Positions 45,454 through 56,541 of a stretch of 64,000 nucleotides of DNA are shown here, in pieces. How positions within the stretch are numbered: position 1 is the stretch's first letter; the number at the start of each line of letters is the position of its first letter. The notes below the pieces were generated by a model, which worked only from the letters and a program-made list of their open reading frames with translations, made no database searches and was not told where the DNA came from. A program made the position numbers and the translations under genes. Source of the stretch: Gleimia sp. 6138-11-ORH1 (GTDB lineage: Bacteria; Actinomycetota; Actinomycetes; Actinomycetales; Actinomycetaceae); NCBI RefSeq assembly GCF_024814355.1, contig NZ_JANUXV010000002.1, forward strand, positions 1-64,000, in the 5' to 3' direction.

Positions 45454-45488
45454 GGAAGCCCCCACCGGATTATCCGGTGGGGGCTTCC
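45454..45488. terminator. Bidirectional terminator between bioY and rpsQ
   Basis: GGAAGCCCCCACCGG (45454-45468) pairs perfectly with CCGGTGGGGGCTTCC (45474-45488) around a 5-nt loop. It serves the convergent fatty-acid and S10 transcription units. Confidence 0.88.
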
Positions 45489-45512
45489 TGGTGTCTTTAG
45501 AAGATGGTTCGA

Positions 45513-45791
45513 TCACTTAGCGCGTTCGATAACCTCTACTACACGCCAGCGCTTGGTGGCGGATAGTGGACGGGTTTCCATGATCAGAACGTAGTCGCCT
45601 ACGTGAACATCATTGTGTTCATCGTGTGCCTTAACTTTGTTCTTACGGGTCATAACCTTGCCGTATAGAGGGTGCTTTACGCGGTCCTCTAGTTCGACAA
45701 CAACGGTCTTATCCATCTTGTCAGATACAACGTAGCCGCGACGAACTTTACGTTCGTTACGTACTGCAGTGGTGTCAGTCACTTGGCTCAC
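45513..45791 (-). CDS. rpsQ: 30S ribosomal protein S17
   Basis: 16S 5'-domain binder with an OB fold. The 92 residues include [23 protein letters not shown] and the loop [31 protein letters not shown]. It is the last gene of the S10 cluster; in most bacteria rplN follows directly, but here it is 16 kb away. It overlaps rpmC by 4 nt. Confidence 0.97.
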   Translation of the reverse strand: MSQVTDTTAVRNERKVRRGYVVSDKMDKTVVVELEDRVKHPLYGKVMTRKNKVKAHDEHNDVHVGDYVLIMETRPLSATKRWRVVEVIERAK

Positions 45792-46018
45792 TCCTTGGTG
45801 TTAGGGGCGGTGCGGATGCCAAGCTCACGTTCACGCGCCACGGTGTAGATACGTGCGATTTCAGCACGCACGGCATGCATGCGGCCGTGGTCTTCCAGCT
45901 GGCCCAGTGCCTTAGAGAAACGCAGGTTGAATAGTTCAGCCTTAGCCTTTTCTAGTGCCTTTGCAAGCTGCGCGTCATCCATCTTGTCGAGCGGTGCAGT
46001 CTTCTTGTCTTTAGCCAT
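45788..46018 (-). CDS. rpmC: 50S ribosomal protein L29
   Basis: Helical-hairpin protein at the tunnel exit near the trigger-factor site. The 76 residues show the core [30 protein letters not shown], with a short charged N-terminus. It overlaps rplP by one base and rpsQ by four. Confidence 0.96.
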   Translation of the reverse strand: MAKDKKTAPLDKMDDAQLAKALEKAKAELFNLRFSKALGQLEDHGRMHAVRAEIARIYTVARERELGIRTAPNTKE

Positions 46019-46437
46019 CAGTTGTCACCACCCTCTCGGACTACGAATCGGGTCTTCATGGGGAGCTTGTGCTGTGCACGGCGCATAGCTTCGCGAGCTA
46101 CGTCTTCTGGCACGCCCTTCAGCTCGAACATGATCCGACCCGGCTTAACATTTGCGATCCAGAATTCTGGAGCACCCTTACCAGCACCCATACGGGTTTC
46201 TGCTGGTTTTTTGGTCAGTGGGTGGTCTGGGAAGATGTTGATCCAGACCTTACCGCCACGACGAATGTAACGGGTCATTGCGATACGAGCAGCTTCAATC
46301 TGACGGTTGGTGATGTAGGCTGGTTCCAGAGCCTGGATACCGTAATCACCGAAGTTGATTTCGAAGCCACCTTTTGCCATACCACTGCGGGTAGGACGGT
46401 GCGGTTTGCGGTACTTAGTCCGCCTTGGGATAAGCAC
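46018..46437 (-). CDS. rplP: 50S ribosomal protein L16
   Basis: Contacts A-site tRNA and helps form the peptidyl transferase centre. The 139 residues start [15 protein letters not shown] and contain [28 protein letters not shown]. It lies between rpsC and rpmC. Confidence 0.98.
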   Translation of the reverse strand: MLIPRRTKYRKPHRPTRSGMAKGGFEINFGDYGIQALEPAYITNRQIEAARIAMTRYIRRGGKVWINIFPDHPLTKKPAETRMGAGKGAPEFWIANVKPGRIMFELKGVPEDVAREAMRRAQHKLPMKTRFVVREGGDN

Positions 46438-46439
46438 GG

Positions 46440-47258
46440 CTAGGCCTCCGTTCCGTTAGATTCAGCTGGAGCAGCAGCTTCTTCAGCTACTGGTGCTTCA
46501 GCTGGAGTGTTCTTCTGCTGTTCGTTGCGACGACCTCCACGGCGGCCACCTCCACGGCGTTCGCCGCGACGTGCGCCTCCACGATTGCCAGCTTCTAGTT
46601 GTTGCTGAGCGAATTCACGTTCGGTAACGTCACCCTTGTAGATCCAAACCTTCACGCCGATACGACCGAAGGTGGTCTTAGCTTCGAAGGTACCGTAGTC
46701 GATATTTGCACGTAGGGTGTGCAATGGTACGCGACCTTCACGGTAGAACTCTGCGCGGGACATTTCTGCGCCGCCGAGACGACCGGAACACTGTACACGA
46801 ATACCCTTTGCACCGGCGCGCATTGCGGACTGCATTGCTTTACGCATTGCGCGGCGGAAGGAAACACGAGCGGAGAGCTGTTCAGCAATCCCCTGTGCTA
46901 CGAGCTTCGCGTCAAGTTCTGGGTTCTTAACTTCGATGATCTTAAGCTGTACCTGCTTGCCGGTCAGCTTTTCAAGCTGGATGCGTAGACGGTCAGCTTC
47001 TGCGCCGCGGCGACCGATAACGATGCCTGGGCGAGCTGCGTAGAGGTCAACGCGAACCCGGTGGGTGGTACGTTCGATTTGGATACGAGCAACACCGGCA
47101 CGTTCCAAGGTTTCGTTCAGAAGTTTGCGGATTGCAACGTCTTCTGCAACGTAGTCACTGTAGCGCTGTCCAACTGTGGTGGAGTCAGCGAACCAGCGGG
47201 AGCGGTGCTCGGTGGTGATACCGAGACGGAACCCGGTGGGATTTACTTTTTGACCCAT
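46440..47258 (-). CDS. rpsC: 30S ribosomal protein S3
   Basis: mRNA entry-site protein with helicase activity. The KH domain ([24 protein letters not shown]) and the S3 C-terminal domain ([31 protein letters not shown]) are intact. Residues about 220-272 form an RG/GR-rich segment followed by an acidic Ala/Glu/Pro tail, as seen in other actinobacteria. It has 272 residues and its start overlaps the rplV stop by one base. Confidence 0.97.
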   Translation of the reverse strand: MGQKVNPTGFRLGITTEHRSRWFADSTTVGQRYSDYVAEDVAIRKLLNETLERAGVARIQIERTTHRVRVDLYAARPGIVIGRRGAEADRLRIQLEKLTGKQVQLKIIEVKNPELDAKLVAQGIAEQLSARVSFRRAMRKAMQSAMRAGAKGIRVQCSGRLGGAEMSRAEFYREGRVPLHTLRANIDYGTFEAKTTFGRIGVKVWIYKGDVTEREFAQQQLEAGNRGGARRGERRGGGRRGGRRNEQQKNTPAEAPVAEEAAAPAESNGTEA

Positions 47259-47626
47259 TACCGGCCTTCCTTCCCATTGTCCTTAGTGCCTACCACTAGA
47301 GTGATGTGGCTCGTACGCTTGAGGATCTGAGAGGCGCGTCCCTGTGCACGAGGGCGGAAACGCTTCATAGTTGGACCTTCGTTTACGTAGGCTTCAACTA
47401 CAAAGAGATCTTCTACGCGGAGGGTTTCTCCGGCGCGAGATGCCTTTTCCTGTGCGTTAGCAACAGCGCTCATCAGAATTTTGCGGACATCAACGGCAAC
47501 TGCCTGCGGTGCGAACTGCAGTAAGTCGGCTGCCGCTAGTACGCTCAGGTTGCGAACTTCGTTCACAACACGGCGTGCCTTCATTGGCGTGACGCGAACA
47601 AACCGCGCCTGTGCCTTGGCTTCCAT
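47258..47626 (-). CDS. rplV: 50S ribosomal protein L22
   Basis: Its beta-hairpin lines the exit tunnel, where macrolide resistance mutations can arise. The 122 residues include [19 protein letters not shown] and the hairpin [24 protein letters not shown], which looks wild type. Confidence 0.97.
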   Translation of the reverse strand: MEAKAQARFVRVTPMKARRVVNEVRNLSVLAAADLLQFAPQAVAVDVRKILMSAVANAQEKASRAGETLRVEDLFVVEAYVNEGPTMKRFRPRAQGRASQILKRTSHITLVVGTKDNGKEGR

Positions 47627-47668
47627 ATTTACCTGCCTTACTTCCTATAGCCTCGTAAGTGCGGCGCC

Positions 47669-47950
47669 TCAGCGGCGACGGCCCTTACGGTCTTCTTTCA
47701 CGTGGCTACGGAAGTTGCGGGTTGGAGCAAACTCACCGAGTTTGTGGCCAACCATTGATTCCGTAACGAAGACTGGCACGTGCTTACGTCCGTCGTGCAC
47801 CGCGAAGGTGTGTCCCAGGAAATCTGGGGTAATGACGGAGCGACGAGACCAAGTCTTGATGACATTCTTAGTACCCGCTTCGTTCTGAGCGTCCACCTTT
47901 TTCTGTAGGTGGTCGTCTACGAATGGGCCTTTTTTCAGACTGCGTGGCAT
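47669..47950 (-). CDS. rpsS: 30S ribosomal protein S19
   Basis: Head protein paired with S13. The 93 residues are canonical: [47 protein letters not shown] and [20 protein letters not shown]. It lies between rplB and rplV. Confidence 0.98.
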   Translation of the reverse strand: MPRSLKKGPFVDDHLQKKVDAQNEAGTKNVIKTWSRRSVITPDFLGHTFAVHDGRKHVPVFVTESMVGHKLGEFAPTRNFRSHVKEDRKGRRR

Positions 47951-47965
47951 ATTCTAGCTCCCCTA

Positions 47966-48802
47966 TCAGCGCTTCTTGCCAGTCCGGCGACGACGCACAA
48001 TGAGCTTGTCGCTAGGCTTGTTTGGACGACGGGTACGGCCTTCAGGCTTACCCCATGGCGATACTGGGTGACGACCACCAGAAGTACGGCCTTCACCACC
48101 ACCGTGTGGGTGGTCAACCGGGTTCATAGCAACACCACGTACGTGTGGGCGACGACCCTTCCAGCGCATACGACCTGCTTTACCCCAGTTAATGTTGGAC
48201 TGCTCTGCGTTGCCAACTTCACCTACGGTTGCACGGCAGGTAACTTCAACGTTGCGGATTTCGCCAGATGGCATACGCAACTGAGCGAAGCGTCCTTCAC
48301 GAGCAACAAGCTGCACTGAAGTACCTGCAGAACGGGCGATCTTTGCGCCGCCACCAGGCTTGAGTTCAACTGCGTGCACAACGGTACCAACTGGAATGTT
48401 GCGTAGTGGCAGGTTGTTACCTGGCTTGATGTCTGCAGCTGGGCCGGATTCTACCAGGTCACCCTGGTTCAGTTTGGCCGGTGCTAGAATGTAACGCTTG
48501 GTGCCGTCTGCGAAGTGGAGCAGCGCGATACGAGCGGTACGGTTTGGATCGTACTCGATGTGTGCAACAGTTGCTGGTACACCATCTTTGTCATGACGAC
48601 GGAAGTCGATCATACGGTAGGCGCGCTTGTGGCCGCCACCACGGTGACGAGCGGTAACGCGACCGTTCGAGTTACGACCACCAGTTTTGGTCAGTGGACG
48701 CACTAGGGACTTTTCTGGGGTGGAACGAGTAATTTCCACGAAGTCCGCTACGGATGCGCCACGACGACCTGGTGTCGTTGGCTTTAATTTACGAATTCCC
48801 AT
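47966..48802 (-). CDS. rplB: 50S ribosomal protein L2
   Basis: Primary 23S binder needed for subunit association and peptidyl transfer. The 278 residues contain the functional histidine region [21 protein letters not shown] and the N-terminal [19 protein letters not shown]. It is in the normal position after rplW. Confidence 0.98.
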   Translation of the reverse strand: MGIRKLKPTTPGRRGASVADFVEITRSTPEKSLVRPLTKTGGRNSNGRVTARHRGGGHKRAYRMIDFRRHDKDGVPATVAHIEYDPNRTARIALLHFADGTKRYILAPAKLNQGDLVESGPAADIKPGNNLPLRNIPVGTVVHAVELKPGGGAKIARSAGTSVQLVAREGRFAQLRMPSGEIRNVEVTCRATVGEVGNAEQSNINWGKAGRMRWKGRRPHVRGVAMNPVDHPHGGGEGRTSGGRHPVSPWGKPEGRTRRPNKPSDKLIVRRRRTGKKR

Positions 48803-48825
48803 TGTTTTCCTCTATTCTCCGGTTC

Positions 48826-49128
48826 TCAGGCAAGATCGCCGAAGATGTCGATGGTGCCTTCGCTTACGGTGACAATGGCGCGCTTGGTCGACTTACGCTG
48901 ACCAATTCCGTTCCGAGTGCGGTAACGCTTGCCCTGTCGATTCTGCGTCGCTACGTGAGAAACCTTTACTCCAAAGATTGCTTCAATTGCGAGGCGGATT
49001 TCAGTCTTGTTGGAGCGTGGATCTACCAGGAAGGTGTACTTCCCCATGTCCATCAGTCCGGAAGACTTTTCGGTAATAACCGGTGCGAGGATGATGTCGC
49101 GTGGGTTCTTTGCCTTTTCGAGACTCAC
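48826..49128 (-). CDS. rplW: 50S ribosomal protein L23
   Basis: Exit-tunnel protein that docks trigger factor and SRP. The 100 residues start at ATG 49128 and include [23 protein letters not shown] and [24 protein letters not shown]. It overlaps rplD by 4 nt. Confidence 0.97.
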   Translation of the reverse strand: MSLEKAKNPRDIILAPVITEKSSGLMDMGKYTFLVDPRSNKTEIRLAIEAIFGVKVSHVATQNRQGKRYRTRNGIGQRKSTKRAIVTVSEGTIDIFGDLA

Positions 49129-49763
49129 TTGTTGTCCTCCTTAGCTGACAGGAAGGTTTCCAGTGCTGCCTTGGTGAAGACCACATTTTCAGAGCGCATT
49201 ACATCGTAGGTGTTGAGCTGGTCAACGAATAGTACGTGTACCTGAGGTAGGTTACGTACGGATAGTACTGCGGTTTCTTCATCGCGGTTAACCACGATCA
49301 GCGCGTTGCGCAGAGCGCAAATGCCTTCAATCAGTTTACGTGCAGCCTTGGTGGATGGCTTATCGCCTTCGACCAGAGCGGATACGACGTGGATACGTTC
49401 GTTGCGTGCACGATCAGACAGTGCGCCGTAGAGGGCGCCAGCCTTCATCTTCTTAGGAGTGCGCTGGCTGTAGTCACGTGGCTGTGGGCCATGTACTACG
49501 CCACCACCAGCGAACTGTGGTGCACGGATGGAACCTTGACGTGCCCGACCGGTACCCTTTTGGCGGTAAGGCTTACGTCCACCACCGGAAACCATTGCAC
49601 GAGTCTTCGTAGCGTGGGTACCTTGGCGTGCAGCTGCAAGCTGAGCTACTACAACCTGGTGGATTAGAGATACGTTGGTTTCAGCGTCAAAGTATTCTGC
49701 AGGCAGTTCAACAGTGCCAGCAGCTTTGCCGTTAACTCCGGTGATTTTTACATTCGCGGACAT
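49125..49763 (-). CDS. rplD: 50S ribosomal protein L4
   Basis: Tunnel-constriction protein; in E. coli it also autoregulates the S10 operon. I place the start at 49763 ([12 protein letters not shown]); an ATG two codons earlier is possible. The extended loop [19 protein letters not shown] is complete. At about 212 residues it is normal. It overlaps rplW, and the longer start would overlap rplC. Confidence 0.96.
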   Translation of the reverse strand: MSANVKITGVNGKAAGTVELPAEYFDAETNVSLIHQVVVAQLAAARQGTHATKTRAMVSGGGRKPYRQKGTGRARQGSIRAPQFAGGGVVHGPQPRDYSQRTPKKMKAGALYGALSDRARNERIHVVSALVEGDKPSTKAARKLIEGICALRNALIVVNRDEETAVLSVRNLPQVHVLFVDQLNTYDVMRSENVVFTKAALETFLSAKEDNK

Positions 49764-49765
49764 AA

Positions 49766-50431
49766 TCACGCACCTTTCACGGAGTTACGAACCAGTACAA
49801 CTGCGTTCTTTGGACCAGGAATAGCGCCGTGAATCAGAAGTAGACCCTTTTCTGCATCAACTGCGAAAATGTTCAGGTTCTGTACGGTACGCTTTACGTT
49901 GCCCATGCGACCTGCCATGCGAACGCCCTTAAATACGCGTCCTGGGGTTGCACAAGCACCGATGGAGCCTGGCTTACGGTGGTTGCGGTGTGCACCGTGA
50001 GATGCTGGAGCACCGCCAAAGCCGTGACGCTTCATAACGCCAGCAAAGCCTTTACCCTTAGTGTTTCCAGATACGTCGACCTTATCGCCAGCTTCAAATA
50101 CGGAGGCAAGTAGTTCCTGCCCGAGTTCGAAAGCGTCTACTTCGGAAGTGCGAACTTCAACGAGGTGACGGCGTGGCGCAACGCCTGCCTTTTCAAAGTG
50201 TCCAGCCAATGGCTTGGTAATACGGCGAGCATCTACCTCGCCAAAACCGATCTGTGCGGCAGTGTAGCCGTCTGCTTCTTCGGTGCGCACCTGCGTTACG
50301 ACGTTGGTGCCCACCTGCACAACCGTTACTGGGACGACGCGACCGTCTTTGTCCCATACCTGGGTCATGCCGAGCTTGCGACCGAGAAGCGCCTTAACTG
50401 GCGCAACCGCATGCTTGGTGTCTTTAGTCAT
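49766..50431 (-). CDS. rplC: 50S ribosomal protein L3
   Basis: Early-assembly protein reaching the peptidyl transferase centre. The 221 residues include [20 protein letters not shown] and the loop [31 protein letters not shown]. It is second in the S10 operon. Confidence 0.97.
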   Translation of the reverse strand: MTKDTKHAVAPVKALLGRKLGMTQVWDKDGRVVPVTVVQVGTNVVTQVRTEEADGYTAAQIGFGEVDARRITKPLAGHFEKAGVAPRRHLVEVRTSEVDAFELGQELLASVFEAGDKVDVSGNTKGKGFAGVMKRHGFGGAPASHGAHRNHRKPGSIGACATPGRVFKGVRMAGRMGNVKRTVQNLNIFAVDAEKGLLLIHGAIPGPKNAVVLVRNSVKGA

Positions 50432-50445
50432 TTTTACAGGTTTCC

Positions 50446-50754
50446 TCAGAGTTTGATATCGATTTTTACATCCGCTGGAAGGTCTAGGCGACGCAAAGCA
50501 TCAACTGCCTTCGGAGTCGGATCGATAATGTCAATGAGACGCTTGTGTGTGCGCATCTCGAAATGTTCGCGGCTGTCCTTGTACTTGTGTGGCGAACGAA
50601 TAACAACGAAAACGTTCTTTTCCGTTGGTAGTGGCACTGGGCCTACTACAGTTGCGCCTGCACGCTGTACAGTCTCGACGATCATACGCGCCGAGCTGTC
50701 GATGACCTCGTGGTCATAGGACTTCAGCCGGATGCGGATCTTCTGTCCCGCCAT
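50446..50754 (-). CDS. rpsJ: 30S ribosomal protein S10
   Basis: First gene of the S10 operon; the protein also joins NusB in antitermination. The 102 residues are canonical ([30 protein letters not shown] and [16 protein letters not shown]). The promoter should lie in 50755-51147. Confidence 0.98.
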   Translation of the reverse strand: MAGQKIRIRLKSYDHEVIDSSARMIVETVQRAGATVVGPVPLPTEKNVFVVIRSPHKYKDSREHFEMRTHKRLIDIIDPTPKAVDALRRLDLPADVKIDIKL

Positions 50755-51147
50755 ACCGTCTTACCTCTCTTAACTTGACCGGACACCCGCACTCGGGCGT
50801 GTCGCACTAAGCATTACCAAAATGCAGACTATTCCCTCGTGAAATATCCGATCTATTTGAACAACTTGGAGCAGATTGCCCCTTTTGATACACCCAACCT
50901 CTGGATGATCATTTCTGCTTGGTAGCAATACTCCCACCAAGACAACTACTCTAGTTTGCCATGAATGAAGAGATTTTCCAAGTGGGTTAAGGAAATCTCC
51001 GCTGTGAATCAGCTCGCGTTCCCCCATTGACTCCCCAAGCCAATCCGCCGAAGAGGAAAATTTCTAATACTCCATACCTGCATCTGTGATGCACTTTACA
51101 GGTAAGATAGAAATACCACCCCTTTAGTTTTTGAAAGGAGTGTAAAA
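50755..51147. other. Divergent intergenic region, rpsJ and small membrane protein
   Basis: About 390 bp with no convincing gene. It should contain the S10 operon promoter (minus strand) and the promoter of the plus-strand small membrane protein. I could not assign specific elements, and no recognisable S10 leader hairpin was found. Confidence 0.4.
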
Positions 51148-51405
51148 ATGAAAAAATATTTTGTTTTTTGGCTATTGTTCCCAATCTTGGGCGCGGTGGC
51201 AGCGGGGCTGGTTTCTTCGTACCTAGACTCAACGCTGAGGCTAACACTTACCACAGGCTTCATCACCGGAGCGATTCTTTACTTTTTAGGGTATCTAATT
51301 GCTTGGCAAGATGAACGCTTCAAACGGATGGAAGTATTCACGATTTTTTCAGCTTTCGTAATGATGCTTCTCACCGCGATTGTGATTTGGAATGTCTGTT
51401 GTTAA
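51148..51405 (+). CDS. Small membrane protein of unknown function
   Basis: An 85-residue protein that I do not recognise. The short basic start MKKYF is followed by three hydrophobic segments (about 4-24, 31-50 and 61-82) and ends in a pair of cysteines (NVCC). The loop between segments two and three is charged (WQDERFKRME). AAAGGAG precedes the ATG, a strong ribosome site that supports a real gene. It stands alone on the plus strand between the S10 and str-tuf clusters. The terminator at 51515 can serve it and tuf. Confidence 0.75.
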   Translation: MKKYFVFWLLFPILGAVAAGLVSSYLDSTLRLTLTTGFITGAILYFLGYLIAWQDERFKRMEVFTIFSAFVMMLLTAIVIWNVCC

Positions 51406-51514
51406 TTCTTCAGCCGCAACTCTAAGACTTATCCAGATGAGATACCTCTGTGACCTAGGATAGTTTTAGAATCTTCCTTATAAGGCAACTAAATTAGTTA
51501 TTACCCATTTACAT

Positions 51515-51553
51515 AAAGTTGTTCCCCCAAGAAAACCTTGGGGGAACAACTTT
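51515..51553. terminator. Bidirectional terminator, tuf and the small membrane protein gene
   Basis: AAAGTTGTTCCCCCAAG (51515-51531) pairs perfectly with CTTGGGGGAACAACTTT (51537-51553), a 17-bp stem with a 5-nt loop. It lies 25 nt past the tuf stop. Confidence 0.9.
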
Positions 51554-51577
51554 TAAGTAGATAACTTAGAAGTTAGC

Positions 51578-52765
<1,188 letters not shown>

Positions 52766-52880
52766 TTGGTCCTCCTGGACTTGGGTAGATGATATTCAGC
52801 CTTTGGCTACTAATAGATTAGCACCAGAGTGAATACCACGCTACAGGGTTTTCTCTTAGTGTGTGCGTTTTAACGCGAAT

Positions 52881-52964
52881 AATATTCCCGAGGGCGGTTT
52901 GTAAAATCCCTCAATTAAGAGGCTAACTCTATATTAAAGGGCAACTTACCGCCCTCGGAAATAT
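52881..52964. repeat. 17-bp inverted repeat of the CGAGGGCG motif between fusA and tuf
   Basis: The left arm 52881-52897 and right arm 52948-52964 are inverted copies (16 of 17 positions complementary) separated by 50 nt. Each contains the octamer, at 52888-52895 and 52950-52957. It could fold in the fusA-tuf mRNA or act as paired protein sites. Confidence 0.8.
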
Positions 52965-53012
52965 CGAAAAACTCTGTTTGGAAGCCACCTGACTCCCGCG
53001 CAGAAAACGGGA

Positions 53013-55130
53013 TCAGGCGCCCGTAGCCTTGCCGATTACCTCGTCAGCAACTGCGCGAGGAACTTCGGCGTAGCTGTCGAACTGCATTGAGTAAACAGCG
53101 CGACCCTGGGTCTTGGAACGCAAGTCACCCACATAACCGAACATTTCGGAAAGTGGAACCTGCGCACGGACAACCTTAATGCCATGTGCATCATCCATGG
53201 ACTGGATCATGCCACGACGAGAGTTCAGGTCACCGATTACGTCACCCATGTATTCTTCTGGGGTACGTACTTCAACGGCCATGATTGGTTCAAGAAGAAC
53301 TGGGTTAGCCTTCTTAGCACCTTCACGGAATACCATTGCACCGGCAATCTTGAACGCCATTTCAGAGGAGTCAACATCGTGGTAAGCGCCATCCATCAGC
53401 GTTGCCTTGATGCCAACCATTGGGTAGCCTGCTAACACGCCATTTTGCATTGCATCCTGGATACCCAGGTCTACAGATGGAATGTATTCGCGTGGAACGC
53501 GGCCACCGGTAACTTCATTTGCGAATTCGTAGGTGTTTTCGCCTTCTACTTCAAGAGGCTCAAACTTACACAGAACCTTCGCGAACTGACCGGAACCACC
53601 GGTCTGCTTCTTGTGGGTGTATTCAACCTTTTCCACAGTCTTGCGGATGGTTTCGCGGTAAGCAACCTGTGGTTTACCAACGTTTGCTTCCACCTTGAAT
53701 TCACGACGCATACGGTCAACTAGCACGTCCAGGTGAAGTTCACCCATACCACCGATAACAGTCTGACCGGTTTCGTCATCTAGCTTCACAGAGAAGGTTG
53801 GATCTTCTTCGGCAAGCTTCTGAATAGCGGTGGATAGTTTTTCCTGGTCGGCCTTGGATTTTGGTTCAATAGCCACGTGGATAACTGGATCTGGGAAGGT
53901 CATAGATTCCAAGATAACTGGTGCTTCTGGAGCACACAGGGTATCACCGGTGGTTACGTCCTTTAGACCAATGAATGCGTAGATGTGACCTGCGTGTGCA
54001 ACTTCAACTGGGTTTTCCTTGTTGGAGTGCATCTGGAACATCTTACCGATACGTTCTTTCTTACCCTTGGTGGAGTTAATCACCTGAGTACCGGAATCAA
54101 CGGAACCGGAGTAAACGCGAATGTAGGTAAGTTTACCGAAGAATGGGTGTACCGCAATCTTGAAAGCAAGCGCTGCAAATGGAGCGTCTTCAGAGATTGC
54201 ACGGGTAACCACTTCTTCTTCGTTGTTGGGCAGGTGGCCTTCAACTGCAGGTACGTCCAGTGGGGATGGCAGGTAAGCGATTACGCCATCCAGCATTGGC
54301 TGTACACCCTTGTTCTTGAAAGCAGAGCCACAGAATACCGGGTAGATTTCAGAAGCAATGGTGCGCTTGCGGATACCTTCTTGGATCTGTTCAATGGTGA
54401 GTTCACCATTTTCCAAGTATGCGTCCATCAGTTCGTCAGTTGCTTCAGCGGCAGCTTCAACCAGTTCTTCACGGTAGGCTTCTGCCTGGTCCTGGAGGTC
54501 AGCTGGGATTTCAGCGTATTCCAAAACTGCACCGTTAGTTGGGTTGCCCTTTTCATCGGTTTCTGGGAAGTAGATAGCACGCTGGTTGAGCACGTCTACT
54601 ACGCCCTTGAAATCAACTTCAGCGCCGATTGGCATAGCCATCACAACTGGAGTTGCGTGGAGGCGTTCACGAATGGTCTTTACAGAGAATTCGAAGTCAG
54701 CGCCCAGTTTGTCCATCTTGTTGATGAAACAAATACGAGGCACGTTGTACTTGTCTGCCTGACGCCATACGGTTTCGGACTGTGGTTCTACACCTTCTTT
54801 ACCGTCGAACACTGCAACAGCACCGTCAAGCACGCGCAGAGAGCGTTCAACTTCAACGGTAAAGTCAACGTGTCCAGGGGTGTCGATGATGTTGATCTGG
54901 TTGTTGTCCCAGTAACAGGTGGTTGCTGCGGAGGTAATGGTGATACCGCGTTCCTTTTCCTGTTCCATCCAGTCCATGGTGCCAGCACCATCGTGGGTTT
55001 CGCCCAGTTTGTAGTTAATACCGGTGTAGAACAAAATACGTTCTGACACAGTGGTCTTACCAGCATCGATGTGTGCCATGATGCCGATGTTGCGGACCTT
55101 CTTTAGGTCGGTAAGCACTTCGAGTGCCAC
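53013..55130 (-). CDS. fusA: Elongation factor G
   Basis: GTPase that drives translocation and ribosome recycling. G motifs are [23 protein letters not shown] and NKMDKLGAD, and domain IV ([20 protein letters not shown]) is complete. At 705 residues it is the canonical form, not the paralog EF-G2. It lies 42 nt after rpsG in the str operon. Confidence 0.98.
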   Translation of the reverse strand: MALEVLTDLKKVRNIGIMAHIDAGKTTVSERILFYTGINYKLGETHDGAGTMDWMEQEKERGITITSAATTCYWDNNQINIIDTPGHVDFTVEVERSLRVLDGAVAVFDGKEGVEPQSETVWRQADKYNVPRICFINKMDKLGADFEFSVKTIRERLHATPVVMAMPIGAEVDFKGVVDVLNQRAIYFPETDEKGNPTNGAVLEYAEIPADLQDQAEAYREELVEAAAEATDELMDAYLENGELTIEQIQEGIRKRTIASEIYPVFCGSAFKNKGVQPMLDGVIAYLPSPLDVPAVEGHLPNNEEEVVTRAISEDAPFAALAFKIAVHPFFGKLTYIRVYSGSVDSGTQVINSTKGKKERIGKMFQMHSNKENPVEVAHAGHIYAFIGLKDVTTGDTLCAPEAPVILESMTFPDPVIHVAIEPKSKADQEKLSTAIQKLAEEDPTFSVKLDDETGQTVIGGMGELHLDVLVDRMRREFKVEANVGKPQVAYRETIRKTVEKVEYTHKKQTGGSGQFAKVLCKFEPLEVEGENTYEFANEVTGGRVPREYIPSVDLGIQDAMQNGVLAGYPMVGIKATLMDGAYHDVDSSEMAFKIAGAMVFREGAKKANPVLLEPIMAVEVRTPEEYMGDVIGDLNSRRGMIQSMDDAHGIKVVRAQVPLSEMFGYVGDLRSKTQGRAVYSMQFDSYAEVPRAVADEVIGKATGA

Positions 55131-55172
55131 GTTCTTTTCCTTCGCTCTTAGGTTTGCTTAGGACCGCGGTGA

Positions 55173-55643
55173 TTACCAGCGGTAGTGAGCGAAAGCCTTG
55201 TTGGATTCCGCCATCTTGTGCATATCTTCACGACGCTTACATGCTGCACCCAAGCCATTGGATGCGTCAATGATTTCGTTCATGAGACGTTCGGTCATGG
55301 TGTGTTCGCGACGCTGACGGGAGTAGTCAACGAGCCAGCGCAGTGCCAAAGTGGTGGCGCGAGCTGGGCGAACTTCAACTGGAACCTGGTAGGTTGCGCC
55401 ACCCACACGGCGGGAGCGAACTTCCAGGGTTGGGCGGATGTTGTCCAGAGCGCGCTTTAGCACGGTTACTGGATCCTGTTCAGTTTTCTTAGCAACGCCT
55501 TCGAGCGCACCGTAAACAATGCGTTCTGCAACGGACTTTTTACCGTCGAGTAGGACGCGGTTAACTAGCTGAGAAACTACCTTGGAGCCGTATACTGGAT
55601 CATCTACCAGTGGGCGCTTGGGAGCTGGGCCTTTACGTGGCAT
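55173..55643 (-). CDS. rpsG: 30S ribosomal protein S7
   Basis: Head-assembly initiator and mRNA exit protein. The 156 residues ([62 protein letters not shown]) are canonical. Its start overlaps the rpsL stop by one base. Confidence 0.98.
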   Translation of the reverse strand: MPRKGPAPKRPLVDDPVYGSKVVSQLVNRVLLDGKKSVAERIVYGALEGVAKKTEQDPVTVLKRALDNIRPTLEVRSRRVGGATYQVPVEVRPARATTLALRWLVDYSRQRREHTMTERLMNEIIDASNGLGAACKRREDMHKMAESNKAFAHYRW

Positions 55644-56017
55644 TACTTCTTCTCCTTCTTAGCACCGTAGTGGGAACGTCCCTGCTGGCGGTTACGAACA
55701 CCCTGGGTGTCGAGTGCGCCACGGATAATGCGGTAACGCACACCTGGCAAGTCCTTTACACGACCACCGCGCACTAGCACGATGGAGTGTTCTTGCAGGT
55801 TGTGGCCTTCGCCTGGGATGTAAGCGGTTACTTCAACACCGGATGAAAGGCGCACACGAGCAACCTTACGCAGTGCGGAGTTTGGCTTCTTAGGGGTGGT
55901 GGTGTACACACGGGTGCAAACACCGCGACGCTGAGGGCTTCCCTTCAACGCTGGGGTGGCTGCCTTCGCGCGCTTGGTGCTACGTCCTTTACGCACCAAC
56001 TGCTGAATAGTAGGCAC
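55643..56017 (-). CDS. rpsL: 30S ribosomal protein S12
   Basis: Decoding-centre protein. I chose GTG at 56017 (124 residues, GGAG 5 nt upstream), giving the universal [17 protein letters not shown] start; the frame is open to 56152. Lysines 43 and 88, where streptomycin resistance mutations occur, are wild type (TPKKPNS and GRVKDLPGV). It is first in rpsL-rpsG-fusA-tuf. Confidence 0.97.
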   Translation of the reverse strand: MPTIQQLVRKGRSTKRAKAATPALKGSPQRRGVCTRVYTTTPKKPNSALRKVARVRLSSGVEVTAYIPGEGHNLQEHSIVLVRGGRVKDLPGVRYRIIRGALDTQGVRNRQQGRSHYGAKKEKK

Positions 56018-56484
56018 TATCTCTCCATACTTTCGATCTTTTATCTTCAGTCTTCGCGACGCCGGTTTGAGAGGTACTAGGTTCGTACCCTCCCCCATTC
56101 GGACATACTGGTGTCCGTCAGGGGCCGGTGCGCCATGACGATTCGCAAGCAAGTGCGATTCGGAGAATAACGCCCGGAGCTCCGACGGTTACATCAAGGA
56201 GCCCGATCGAGGTTCTACAAGAGTCTCGAGATACCCGGCGACGCGGGTACCGCAATCAAGTTTACAGAGTTTTAGGCTGCATAACAATACCAGGTCACTC
56301 CCCGAGCCGGTTAGCTAAGCCACACTTTTGTTGGCAAAAGCTCAGCCAGTTCAGTTCCCCCCAGTTTTAGATTCAGGTGGCTTACTCCACTTCCCTGAGT
56401 TTACTTCCCGAGGGCGTCCTCGGACGAAATAGTAACTGCCCCGCACCGCTGCCCGCACTTTCCCACCTAAATGCCGATAAACCT
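56018..56484. other. Intergenic region upstream of the str operon
   Basis: About 470 bp without a credible gene; open frames here lack family features. It must hold the rpsL promoter. At 56409-56424 the sequence CCGAGG-GCGT-CCTCGG is a perfect 6-bp hairpin built on the CGAGGGCG motif (octamer at 56410-56417). Confidence 0.5.
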
Positions 56485-56524
56485 AATCCGGCGCACCCAC
56501 CTCAAGGGGTGAATGCGCCGGATT
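56485..56524 (-). terminator. Terminator of rpoBC
   Basis: AATCCGGCGCA (56485-56495) pairs perfectly with TGCGCCGGATT (56514-56524), with further pairing inside, 18 nt past the rpoC stop. The U-run is short. Confidence 0.8.
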
Positions 56525-56541
56525 TCAGTTCTTTTTAAGCG

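Noticed and set aside
45390-45512. Possible riboswitch near bioY
   Set aside because: The region is downstream of bioY and holds a simple bidirectional terminator. No biotin riboswitch class is known to me.
53985-55046. A 353-codon open frame on the plus strand opposite fusA
   Set aside because: It lies fully antisense to EF-G, has no family features and is rich in Cys, Phe and Trp, as expected from mirrored codon bias. It is a shadow frame.
56128-56370. An 80-codon open frame in the gap upstream of rpsL
   Set aside because: It partly overlaps the 5' leader, has no ribosome site and no recognisable domain. The gap is better explained as promoter and leader.
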